DNA of 64,000 nt from Endotrypanum monterogeii (Eukaryota > Euglenozoa > Kinetoplastea > Trypanosomatida > Trypanosomatidae): contig CM007337.1 of NCBI GenBank assembly GCA_000333855.2, forward strand, positions 358,360-422,359. Reading direction: 5' to 3'. The translations under genes were made by a program, and so were the position numbers. Under the pieces are notes generated by a model that ran no database searches, was not told the origin of the DNA, and saw only the letters and a list, made by a program, of their open reading frames with translations. Below are positions 1 through 8,392 of this stretch, in pieces. Position 1 is the stretch's first letter. Every line of letters begins with the position of its first letter.

Positions 1-42
1 CCTTTTTCTCAGCCGTCGTGTGCCCTGCTGCCAGTTGCCGGA
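1..42 (+). promoter_or_regulatory. Trans-splice acceptor and short 5' UTR of the first META gene
   Basis: A pyrimidine run ends in an AG at 11-12, about 30 bases before the first ATG at 43. Bases 1-24 are identical to 1635-1658, the splice acceptor region of the second META gene, so both copies inherited the same trans-splicing signal. The rest of the tract lies left of the window. The acceptor call is inferred from the usual trypanosomatid rule (polypyrimidine tract, then first AG). Confidence 0.5.
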
Positions 43-381
43 ATGCCTCTGGATTACCTGTACGGGAAATACACGCTGAAGACCCTGAATGGCAGGGCTG
101 CGAGGGCACGTGCGACGATCGAGTTCAGCCCCAGTTCGACGGCCAACACTGTTCTGTTTGAGGGGAAAGTGGCGAATACCATGAGTGGCCGGCTGAGGGT
201 CGAGGGCGAGAGGCTTTCTGGCTTCCTCAAGTCAACAAGGAAGATGGGCAATGATTACGAGAGCGCGATCGAGCATGCGTTACTAGAAGGGTTTGAGCGC
301 GGCATGACGTTTAAACTGACGAGCAGGGGCTCGCTGATACTGACGAGCGGCCCTGACAGGTTGCAGTTCTATCCGTTGTAG
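43..381 (+). CDS. META1-like protein, copy 1 (META/HslJ domain)
   Basis: A 112-residue protein that is almost entirely one META/HslJ-type domain. It opens with the G-x-Y-x-L-x-x-x-NG pattern at about residues 8-17, continues with a TIEFSP strand, then a K-V-A-N-T-M-S-G strand pair and an E-x-A-(L) helix near residue 78, and ends in a hydrophobic strand (LQFYPL). No signal peptide or membrane segment is seen. META1 of Leishmania is a protein of about this size, upregulated in infective metacyclic promastigotes; its biochemical role is unsettled. The ATG at 43 is the first after a splice-type AG at 11-12. The next gene (1659-2054) is a tandem paralogue, and a 47-bp block (86-132) is identical to 1717-1763. 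The META1 assignment rests on domain, size and recalled locus, not on a search. Confidence 0.75.
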   Translation: MPLDYLYGKYTLKTLNGRAARARATIEFSPSSTANTVLFEGKVANTMSGRLRVEGERLSGFLKSTRKMGNDYESAIEHALLEGFERGMTFKLTSRGSLILTSGPDRLQFYPL

Positions 382-1658
382 GCGCGCGTCGTGTGCTTGG
401 GCTTTCTCTCTTTTTAATTCTAACTCTGTTTTGTTTGTTCTTTTCTCCCTAATTTCCTCTCCCACCACCCATTTAACCGCATCGACGAGTCCTGCCCCGC
501 CGCTGTGCGTGTGGATGCACTGGAGCGCAGACGCGAAGGGCGCCTCCGGGTAAGGGCGCCTGCCCGGCCGATGGGGCGCCGCCATCGGTGGTCTGTGGTG
601 TCGTGCACCGGCGCTGCGTTGTCGCACTGCGCGCGGAGGCTCGTGGATGTCACTGTGCTAACTCCCCCTCTCTTTTCTTTGCAGTCCTGTTTTGCTTCCT
701 TTGTGTACACCCCTGTACGAGTGTCGGCATGCCTCTATACGCGCAGCCGCCTGTACACGTTCTGTCTTCTGTAAGTGTGTGCGTGCGCACACGCGTGGTG
801 CGGCGTGGCGTTTCTGTGCCTGTGTGTGCTTTGGGTGTGTACCGCGCGGTGTGTGGTGAGATGTGTGCGCGTTGTGCTCACCTCTCATGCCGTGCGACCG
901 CCCCCCTTCAGCACGCCCGCCGCCTTTTGCGTGCTGTGTGTGTTGCACCACCAGTCCACCTTCCCCCTCCCTGTTTTTTTTTTTTTATATACGTCTGCGC
1001 GTGTGTGTGCGTTCCCCTGGAAACCCTCCCCCTCCATGCTTCCCTCCCCCTCTACGCGTGCGTGCCTCGTGTGCACGCCGCCCTCGTGCCTGTGTTGGCA
1101 GTCTCTCCCCCCGCGATGCCCGCTGTCGTGGTGCTGCGTCACCCAATGCGGGTGTGCACGCGCGCGCCTGCGCCGCTGCGTTGGCGGTGTGCTGTGCTCG
1201 CCGTGCCGCGCGGGGTCTCCGCGTTGCGCTGCCTCTGTGGCGGCCACGCGCCGTGTGTCGCGTCAGCGTGCGGCCTGCCCATGTGCCCACCTGGTTCACC
1301 CCCCTCCACCATCAATTGATTTCTCTTCTCTTTCTCACACCTACACCCCTACCCCCACCCCCACACATACACAATCGCGCGCAGCTCGTCTTGGCCCGAC
1401 TGCGCTCCGTGCCACACGCCCACGTGCATCCACTCACGCCCCACGCTACCAGCGGAAAGACAGTATCACCACCCAGCAAAGCGCTGCCCGTCTGCGGCTG
1501 TCCACGCGAAAGCACATCGTCCTCGTCCCGGTGTTCTCTCGAGAGCGTGCCGTTGCACTCCCCAACGCTGCTGACCCCGCACCGCACGCCGCACCACCAC
1601 CACTACTTCACCCCTCTGTGTGTGTGTGTCGCACCCTTTTTCTCAGCCGTCGTGTGCC
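382..1658. other. Intergenic region between the two META genes
   Basis: Contains the 3' UTR of copy 1 (including a 126-bp block repeated exactly near 11 kb) and then about 1 kb of pyrimidine-rich, GT-rich sequence with a T-run at 970-986 and a CA/CCC-rich stretch around 1335-1375. A splice-type AG at 1645-1646 serves the second META gene. Long open frames here (for example 863-2224 and 588-1319) are compositional and have no recognisable domains. No further gene is supported. Confidence 0.6.
494..619 (+). repeat. META 3' UTR repeat, copy A
   Basis: These 126 bases are identical to 10945-11070. The preceding bases 395-493 are similar but diverged relative to about 10840-10944. The repeat lies in the 3' UTR of META copy 1; its twin follows a META gene fragment, so both are remnants of a duplicated META gene plus 3' UTR. 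The twin is cut by an assembly gap exactly where the identity ends. Confidence 0.9.
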
Positions 1659-2054
1659 ATGTCGTCACAGGGATCGGGTTTGGAGAGCCTGCTCGGGCAG
1701 TACGTCCTGAAGAGTGTGAATGGCAGGGCTGCGAGGGCACGTGCGACGATCGAGTTCAGCCCCGGCCAGAACAGCGACATCGTAGAGTGCGTGGCGCACG
1801 TAGGAAATACGATGAGTGGTGTACTCGATATCAGTGGCAACCGGCTCCGAGGTATGCTGATGTCGACGAGGATGTGGGTCACTGGGGACGAGGTGGAAAT
1901 CGAAAAGGCCCTTTATCGCGGGTTCACGCACGGCATGACGTACACGTGGAGCAGCGAGGGCGAGTTGGTGCTGACGTCGGGGTCTCGCTTGCTGCGCTTC
2001 CAACCTCTACAGGGTGTACGTGGCGGTGTGTCTGGGTCGCTGGATTCAGTTTGA
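1659..2054 (+). CDS. META1-like protein, copy 2 (META/HslJ domain)
   Basis: A 131-residue paralogue of the 43-381 gene with the same META/HslJ fold: G-Q-Y-x-L-K-x-x-NG near the N-terminus, a TIEFSP strand, a G-N-T-M-S-G turn, a S-T-R-M motif, an E-(K)-A-L helix and a final hydrophobic strand. It differs by about 15 extra C-terminal residues rich in Gly, Ser and Val. I chose the ATG at 1659 because it is the first after the splice-type AG at 1645-1646; the frame stays open upstream to 1620, but only from a GTG. Outside an exactly shared 47-bp patch, the two proteins differ substantially, so they are not recent identical copies. Role as for copy 1: probably stage-regulated, biochemical function unknown. 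Confidence 0.75.
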   Translation: MSSQGSGLESLLGQYVLKSVNGRAARARATIEFSPGQNSDIVECVAHVGNTMSGVLDISGNRLRGMLMSTRMWVTGDEVEIEKALYRGFTHGMTYTWSSEGELVLTSGSRLLRFQPLQGVRGGVSGSLDSV

Positions 2055-3135
2055 CACCTCACTGCCTCTGTTTTCCCCGCTGTGCGCACTTTTCCCTTTC
2101 TTTTACTTCGTTCCCTCTATATGTGCGGACCTGCGTCAAAGGGTCTCGCCTCGCTGTCGTTGTCGTTGTTTGTGATGCGCACGAACACACAGGCAGTTAT
2201 CTGGTTCAATGGCGGTGGGTCTAACGTGGAAATGTCTCCCCCGCTCGCAACCTTATCGTGTGTGTGTGTGTGTGTGTGTCGAGTCGCTGGCCCGCAGTGC
2301 GGTGCCCCTCTGTGGCTATTCAAGCGGGAGTATGTTGCCGTTGTCCTACCTATTTCTATAGAGCTACTCGGACGTGCCCCCTCGCATATACCTCACCGCG
2401 CATTCACATCTTTTGAAGCTCAGCTCGAGTCCGCTCCTCTCCAGGATTGTCTCGTCGCTGCTTAGCCTGCTGCAATGAAAGATCTGTGTTGCTGAAAGCA
2501 TCGGGCAGCTGTGTCTCGATGTAGATCGCTGAGGTTTTATTGTTTTATGGTGCCTCAGTACATACGTGCATCGCGCATAGGTGCTTCGACTGCAAGGAAT
2601 GGTGTTTTGCGCTGTGGTCGCGGCGGGTAGCTGTTCAGAGACACGTGGATGCCTTCGCGCAACCCTCACTGCCCGTCTGAACTCCCTTCTTCCGTACAGG
2701 ATGAGGATATATATATATATATATATATATAATTATATTTTTTTCAATTCCTTGACTATCGTTATTCTTCGATTTACTTGTTCAATATTTTTGTGTTTAT
2801 GAGTAGAAGAAGAGCGCAGTAGGCGCAAGACAGGACGCGGAAGTGTGCGATGCAAGTGGTGCGCGGTGGCGTACTGATGTGTGGGTTGGATGCACTAGTA
2901 CCCTCCTCCTTCCCTCCTTTGTTCTCTGAGAGTCTGCCCCCCTCTCCCCCCCCCTTTCTCGTCCCCTCTCGTCTCGGTGCGGTGTTCGAGTGCGGTCATG
3001 CCACTGTCACTGCCGCTTTCCCCGTTTTTGTGTTTTTCATCTACCGACAGCCGCCTCACGTAGCACTTCCTCCCTCCCCCCCACCTACAAACATAAGCAT
3101 AGGACGACACACCCCGAAGGGGCGAAGAGGGAATC
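2055..3135. other. META copy 2 to DRC5 intergenic region
   Basis: 3' UTR, a (GT)n run at about 2258-2279, a (TA)n run at 2707-2731, then a pyrimidine-rich tract around 2900-3045 ending in an AG at about 3049-3050, which is a good trans-splice acceptor for the gene at 3136. No supported ORF. Confidence 0.55.
2707..2731. repeat. (AT)n microsatellite
   Basis: About 12 uninterrupted AT units in the intergenic region, followed by an A/T-rich stretch to about 2790. Confidence 0.95.
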
Positions 3136-5175
3136 ATGCTCAACACGACTCTGCGCAGAAAACGAAGCGCGCCGGCGTCGCAGGCACAGATGCTGGCCGA
3201 GAGCGAGTTTCACCAGACGCGCATGCAGGAGCAGTCGCGTACGCACGCCATGAAGCACCTCGGTGCTACCGAGCAACAGGCAGCGCCGGCCTACTTCACC
3301 ACCTCTCTGCAGGAGTTGTCTGCACAGCGTTTGGCGGACAGCTTTGTGGATTGCGCGGAGGTGGATGCTTTGCGGGAGGAGCAGCCAGAGCTCTACGCGA
3401 TGGTGCTGCAACTGTTGCCCGTGGGGCCCGAGTCGATGCCTCCGCTGCGCATCGCTGTCCCCCGTATTGTCGATGAGGGCTATTGGCAGCGCTGCTGCAA
3501 GGCCCGCTGGTCCCTGGGGCAGCTGTCGCGCATGACGAAGGGGCAGCAGCGGCGGGAGAAGGAGTGTGAGTGGAAGCGCCTGTTCCTCGAGCAGGTGTTG
3601 AACGACTTTCTCATGGCGCTTGGTAGCGACTGTGCTGCAGAGAGCGGCGACGGCAGTTTGCTACCGCCCTGTGGCATGCCAAGGGTGTCCGGTGGGGCTC
3701 ATGCCGTCCCACCAAAGGGAATCTCGTTGCCGGCGTCCGCTGCGGTTTCGTGTACCACATATGACGCGGACGCCAGCCGCTTCGACCTGAACCGCGATAA
3801 GGAGGCCATCGCTGCGCTGCACGAACTGTGCGCTGTTTGCCGCGACTACGTGCACACCGTTGATCTACCATGTCAGTTAGTGCACTTCCACTTCTACGAG
3901 CACCTTTTTTCGCGTGTGCCCGGCATCCGCTCGTTCCGCCTCACCTTTGGAGTGGCGAACCGCGGAGTTCGTGTTGGTGTGACGGACATGATTGGCTTCC
4001 GCGATGAGGATGCGGAACAGATACAGCATCTTCTGCGCCACTACAGCTCTCTTGAGTCGCTGCGGCTCCCGCTGAACCGGCTGGCAGATCGCCACGTGCA
4101 GATGATTTCGGCGGGGCTGGCAAGCTCGACTGCGTTGCGCGTCCTCGATTTGTCACAGAATTCGCTGACGGACGTCGCCGTTGTGGAGGCGGTGTCGCTA
4201 CTGCTTTGCCGACCCGACTTCCCCTTGGAGGAGCTGTACCTGGCTGATAATAAGCTGGCGGATGCGGCTGCGGCAGCCCTATCCGAGGCCCTGCGGTACA
4301 ACAAGACACTCTGCGTTCTGCATTTGCAGCAGAACTGCATCGGCGATGCGGCGGGCGGTGCGCTGCTGGTGCGTGCCTTGGCGATGCACCCAACACTGTC
4401 GAGCTTGAACCTGGGTAGCAACCGTCTTGGGCCGAGCACGGCGGTGGCGCTGTCGGAGGCGCTTCCGCAACTTACAGAGCTGCGCGTGCTTTGTCTCGCC
4501 GGAAACCCGCATCTTGTCGGTGACGGGGTGATTCCTGTGGACGTGTCTTCATTTCCCTTGTCCATTGTCAAGGCTGTCGCTGCTGCTGCGTCGACCTCGA
4601 CGGCCTCTCCGACCTCCGATTCGACGAGGCCCTCTGTCCGACACGCTGCGGTGTCCGCTGAGGACAGTGACGCGGATTCCTCGGACTCCGGTAGAGCCCA
4701 TGGAGCGCGGGCGGTGACCGAAGGGGGTACTGGCGAGGCGGATGTGTCACTCACGCCCTCGGGGGCTGCGGAGGGCGAGTCATACATGGGCACCATCACC
4801 GCGCGGCCGTCCATGACGACGATGCCCTGCGGGGACGTGCCCACATCGCTACACGGAGGTCCGCCATTGGGGGGTAGGCACCAGGGTGTGTCTGAGATTC
4901 CGTCCGCTGCAGCGCAGCGTGCGCCATTGGTCCAGACAACCGGTGGCATGCTGATTGCTGCCGCTGTCAGGGCAAACACGTCGCTCGTCGAGTTGGACGT
5001 GCGCTTCTGCGGGATGACGGAGTTCGAGGAGCAAGCTATTATGCACGAGGTGCAGGAGCGCGTGTATAGGCAGCGGATGGCGGCGTCCGCGGCCTCTCAT
5101 GAAGCCGACCAGCGGCGTGTGCTGCAGCGCCGTGCAGCCGAACGGGTTGCACTCATGACAGGCCAATGGGTCTAA
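3136..5175 (+). CDS. Leucine-rich-repeat protein, DRC5/TCTE1-like (nexin-dynein regulatory complex)
   Basis: A 679-residue protein. Residues about 104-125 carry a block (RIVDEGYWQRCCKARW) that I recognise as the TCTE1/DRC5 signature before the repeats. Ribonuclease-inhibitor-type LRRs follow at about 305-466 (repeating L-x-x-L-x-L-x-x-N units). A Ser/Thr/Ala-rich low-complexity insert occupies about 479-600, and a conserved tail (VELDVRFCGMTEFEEQAI, then a charged Arg/Gln helix) ends the protein, as in TCTE1. DRC5 is a subunit of the axonemal nexin-dynein regulatory complex, which links doublet microtubules and tunes dynein activity. The ATG at 3136 follows a strong polypyrimidine tract and AG near 3050. 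Family membership is read from sequence; flagellar location is inferred from the family. Confidence 0.8.
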   Translation: MLNTTLRRKRSAPASQAQMLAESEFHQTRMQEQSRTHAMKHLGATEQQAAPAYFTTSLQELSAQRLADSFVDCAEVDALREEQPELYAMVLQLLPVGPESMPPLRIAVPRIVDEGYWQRCCKARWSLGQLSRMTKGQQRREKECEWKRLFLEQVLNDFLMALGSDCAAESGDGSLLPPCGMPRVSGGAHAVPPKGISLPASAAVSCTTYDADASRFDLNRDKEAIAALHELCAVCRDYVHTVDLPCQLVHFHFYEHLFSRVPGIRSFRLTFGVANRGVRVGVTDMIGFRDEDAEQIQHLLRHYSSLESLRLPLNRLADRHVQMISAGLASSTALRVLDLSQNSLTDVAVVEAVSLLLCRPDFPLEELYLADNKLADAAAAALSEALRYNKTLCVLHLQQNCIGDAAGGALLVRALAMHPTLSSLNLGSNRLGPSTAVALSEALPQLTELRVLCLAGNPHLVGDGVIPVDVSSFPLSIVKAVAAAASTSTASPTSDSTRPSVRHAAVSAEDSDADSSDSGRAHGARAVTEGGTGEADVSLTPSGAAEGESYMGTITARPSMTTMPCGDVPTSLHGGPPLGGRHQGVSEIPSAAAQRAPLVQTTGGMLIAAAVRANTSLVELDVRFCGMTEFEEQAIMHEVQERVYRQRMAASAASHEADQRRVLQRRAAERVALMTGQWV

Positions 5176-6244
5176 AAGGAGGGGGCGGTCTATGGGCGTG
5201 TGGGATTGGAAATGAGAGTAGGGGAGGTCCACTTGCCGACAGACACTGCTGCGATGCGGTTTATTTTCCATGTAGATGAGATGCCTCTGCATTTCGTGTT
5301 TCTCTCTTCGCCCCACGATGTAACTTTTCCCCTCTTCCTCCGCGGGGAAGGGGGGCGGGCAGGGAAAACCGGGAGAAAAGGGGGGGCGCGTGTTCTTTTC
5401 TGTGTCTCGCTTCGTGATTACACGACGCGCCTGCCACTTCTGCCTCTCTTCCAATTGCTGCTTTTTTCTCTGAGCTCAAACGTCACTTGGGAAAGGTGCG
5501 GAAGGGCCTTCGCGCGTGCATGTGCGTGCGCGAATGTGAAGCCATAACAGCAACGCCTGCGATGCCGCTTTCACCCTCACAGTGTGCCGCGGTGATGCGG
5601 TGCATCGGTCTTCGATCCGATGGATGGAGCGGGTGGTAGCGGGGGTAGTGAAGCACACGAGTTGAGCTACCTCCCGCGTGGCATAGGTTCCCTGCCGCCG
5701 CATTCCCTTGTCGTCCTGTTTTTCTTCAATTTTTTTCCTCTACTTCTACCTCTGCCTTTTCCTGCTTATCCCACCTGTGCCTCGTGCGATCCCACTGCGG
5801 CTGTTCCACGCACGCACGCGCCATCTCGCGCATATTCGTGGCGTGCGTATGTGCGGACAATTCCCTACGCCTTGCAACCGGCCGGGGTGCCCTACGTTGC
5901 TGCACCCCTGTTACACCCCTCTCTTCAGAACTGCTGTCGGGTCTTTCGCCTGTCACTTCTGACGCTGTTGCGGTCGCCTTCATTTTGTTGCACGCTGCAT
6001 GTGAGGACAATACTTGCTCCTCCTGTAGTGTATCTTTTTGTGTGTGAGCGCTGTAGTCTGTAGGAAGGGGTGGTGTGTGTGTGGTTGCCGGTGCTACAGG
6101 GTGCATGCGCCTTCTCCCGAAGCGACACGACTGAATACCGAGCCGGGTGGTGGGCAGGAAGGGAAAGAGGGAGGGGACGCGGCGGCGCAGTCGACTGGAG
6201 GGTGCAAAAAGCCCCCCTCCCTCCCCTTGTCCGGAGGTGAAGCG
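5176..6244. other. DRC5 to acyltransferase intergenic region
   Basis: 3' UTR with a GGG/AAA-rich patch near 5340-5390, then a clear polypyrimidine tract at about 5704-5775 and the acceptor-like sequence CTCTTCAG near 5924-5931. The frame of the next gene is open back to 6038, but from a GTG. No independent gene is supported. Confidence 0.5.
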
Positions 6245-7675
6245 ATGCTGCTGACACTGCGCGGTGGCATCACCCTGGCGGGCAGCCTGCTGGTGACGGT
6301 GACCTTCTTCTCCTTGTGTGAGGTATGGGTGGTGTTGCTCCTGTACCTGGTGAAGTATATCCTCGGCGATGGGGCCTTCAGGCCACTGTACCGCCTCATC
6401 AGCCCGCACCACGCCATGATGCAAAGGGCGTACCTGTGCTGGGTGGGCGGCCTGCTGGAGCTTGTCCTGGGGACCCGTGTTGCATACACGGTTGTTGATG
6501 GAGATGGGCAAGCGCATCTGGAGCAGCACTACATGACGTCTGTGCGCACTGAGGATGGTGCAGTGGAGAGGTACCTCGATTTGGACAGGGTGCTGCGGCC
6601 GCCTTCAAAGCCCGGCAACGCGAAGATAATTATGATGAACCACCACTGCCGGGTTGACTGGCTCTACACGTTCATCTACTTCGCCCGTACTCGAGGCATG
6701 ATAAATCATATCCGCTACGTTATGAAGGGAAATCTGAAGCGACTCCCGTTGCTTGGGTGGTCTATGGAGCTTTTCGGCTACCTCTTCTTGTCGCGCAGCT
6801 GGGACACCGACAAGGTGTACCTCCAGCGCATGGTCGACTTTTACCGCGCCACCAGCGACACGCCGGTCATCTTCATATATCCCGAAGGCACCGACCTCTC
6901 GCTGAGCAACATTCAGCGGTCACAGGCGTACGCCGCCGGTGTGGGGCTCCCAAAGTTCCACCACGTGCTGAACCCACGCACGACTGGCACTGTTGCGCTG
7001 ATGAGCATGCTAGGAGCTGTGGGCAGTGTGGAGGAGGTGGTGGACCTCACCATCGGCTATACGCCTCACATTCCGGGTCAGCGTCCGGACGAGCCGTCGC
7101 TCGTCAACGGCCACCATCCGAGGAAGGTGCACCTGCTAGTCCACAGCTACCCCGTTGCAGGTACAGCAGCCGCGGCGGGGAGGGAGCCAAAAGACGTCTG
7201 TCCAACTGAGGAGTCGGCTCTCGCTACGTGGATCCACGAGCGCTTCGCGGAGAAGGAGCTGCTTTTATCACGGTTTTTCGTGTCCAACCCACTTGGCTTC
7301 GACGCTGCTGATGTGCGCGCGGTGGTAGGCAAAGACGTTGGTATCGCCAGCTACGATGACGATGAGTATTGCCTGCGCCATCCCGACCGACCCTGGTGGA
7401 GGCGGTACTATCAGCAAGTCGGTATTTTTGGAGCAGTTATCACACCCGTGTATTGGCTCGCCTCTCCCCTGTATTTCGCGCTCTTCACTCGCTGGTGGCT
7501 CTCCATGCTGTGGATGATCGTCGTTGTCATTGTCTGTACGAAGGGGTTCGCTGCCGCTGGCGGTATTCAGCAGTCACTCTACTTGACGGATGTGACGCCA
7601 GAGGCCACATTGATGCAGCGGATTCGTCGCATGCTGAATGGTCAAGGGACGAGACAGGGCAGGAAGGAGGACTGA
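6245..7675 (+). CDS. LCLAT1/AGPAT-like lysophospholipid acyltransferase
   Basis: A 476-residue membrane acyltransferase of the PlsC/LPLAT superfamily. The catalytic NHxxxxD motif is NHHCRVD at residues 132-138; the acyl-acceptor motif is YPEGTDLS at 212-219, followed by S-x-A-x-x-x-G-L and a VLNPRTTG block (about 243-250). The FPEGTDL/L-x-PRTTG combination is typical of LCLAT1 (lysocardiolipin acyltransferase) and AGPAT3/4/5 rather than bacterial PlsC. Hydrophobic segments lie at about 3-40 (probably two passes) and about 390-440 (two passes), fitting an ER or mitochondria-associated membrane enzyme. It probably re-acylates lysophosphatidic acid, lyso-PI or lyso-cardiolipin; the substrate cannot be told from sequence. 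The start is the first ATG in frame; the open frame upstream uses only GTG. Confidence 0.85.
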   Translation: MLLTLRGGITLAGSLLVTVTFFSLCEVWVVLLLYLVKYILGDGAFRPLYRLISPHHAMMQRAYLCWVGGLLELVLGTRVAYTVVDGDGQAHLEQHYMTSVRTEDGAVERYLDLDRVLRPPSKPGNAKIIMMNHHCRVDWLYTFIYFARTRGMINHIRYVMKGNLKRLPLLGWSMELFGYLFLSRSWDTDKVYLQRMVDFYRATSDTPVIFIYPEGTDLSLSNIQRSQAYAAGVGLPKFHHVLNPRTTGTVALMSMLGAVGSVEEVVDLTIGYTPHIPGQRPDEPSLVNGHHPRKVHLLVHSYPVAGTAAAAGREPKDVCPTEESALATWIHERFAEKELLLSRFFVSNPLGFDAADVRAVVGKDVGIASYDDDEYCLRHPDRPWWRRYYQQVGIFGAVITPVYWLASPLYFALFTRWWLSMLWMIVVVIVCTKGFAAAGGIQQSLYLTDVTPEATLMQRIRRMLNGQGTRQGRKED

Positions 7676-8392
7676 GCCGGTAGAGCGTCTCCGTTATTTG
7701 TTTTCACTTATGTTCTTAGTCCCCACCCCCTCCCCTGCGCTAAAGTCTTCCTGCCTTCCATGTCTGTATCCTTTTCCCGCCAGTATTCTCAAAAAAAAAA
7801 AATGCTCGTGCGTGTGTTCATAGGAAGATTCCATCGGTTCTGCGTGTTTTGTTTTTATTCCTCTCCCCCTTTCCTGGGATATGCGTTTATGCTTCTAGGC
7901 TTGATCCCCGTACGACATGGTTTCTTGGGATGTCGGTTTGTGTGTGTGTGTGTGTGTGTGTCTTCCGCAGAAATCTGATCACGCTTCCTTTTTTTTTGTG
8001 CTCTCCTTTCTCTCCGTGGGTGTGGGGTAATGAATTTCTACCCGCCTCTAGCTGCTCTCACCCCTGCATATCACCGTCTCTTTCGTGCTCATCCCCGTGT
8101 GTGACACACGAGGACTCGACGTCGCAGTCCGATAGTCGACGTCGACCACGACATCTTTGCATGTGCGTGCCCACACTCTTCAAGCGTCGATGTCCACTAT
8201 GCTGTCTGCGTCACCCCTCCTCCCCACTCTCTCCTCCATTTTTCTCCTCCGCCTCCGATTTTTTTCTGAACGTGCTGGCCGCACGCCCTACTGTGTGGCC
8301 TTCTCAGCAAGCCTTCGACACACGCACACGACTCCCTGCCACTTCACCACGATCCCCGGGAAGAGAAAGAGAGCGCGGCGGAAAGGGCGGGG
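7676..8392. other. Acyltransferase to Brr2 intergenic region
   Basis: Contains an A-run at 7790-7802, a (GT)n run at about 7938-7962, and a polypyrimidine tract at about 8190-8270 followed by TTCTCAG near 8302-8308, a likely trans-splice acceptor for the ATG at 8393. No gene seen. Confidence 0.55.

Noticed and set aside
863..2224. 453-codon + strand open frame overlapping the second META gene
   Set aside because: It reads a different frame through pyrimidine-rich intergenic DNA (Cys/Pro/Leu-rich translation) and then across the META coding region in the wrong phase; no domain.
4041..4979. 312-codon antisense frame opposite DRC5
   Set aside because: Antisense shadow of a GC-rich coding region; the + strand frame has clear LRR and TCTE1 motifs.
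5726..6529. 267-codon antisense frame upstream of the acyltransferase
   Set aside because: Overlaps the acyltransferase N-terminus on the other strand, has no recognisable domain, and would be the only - strand gene in the window.
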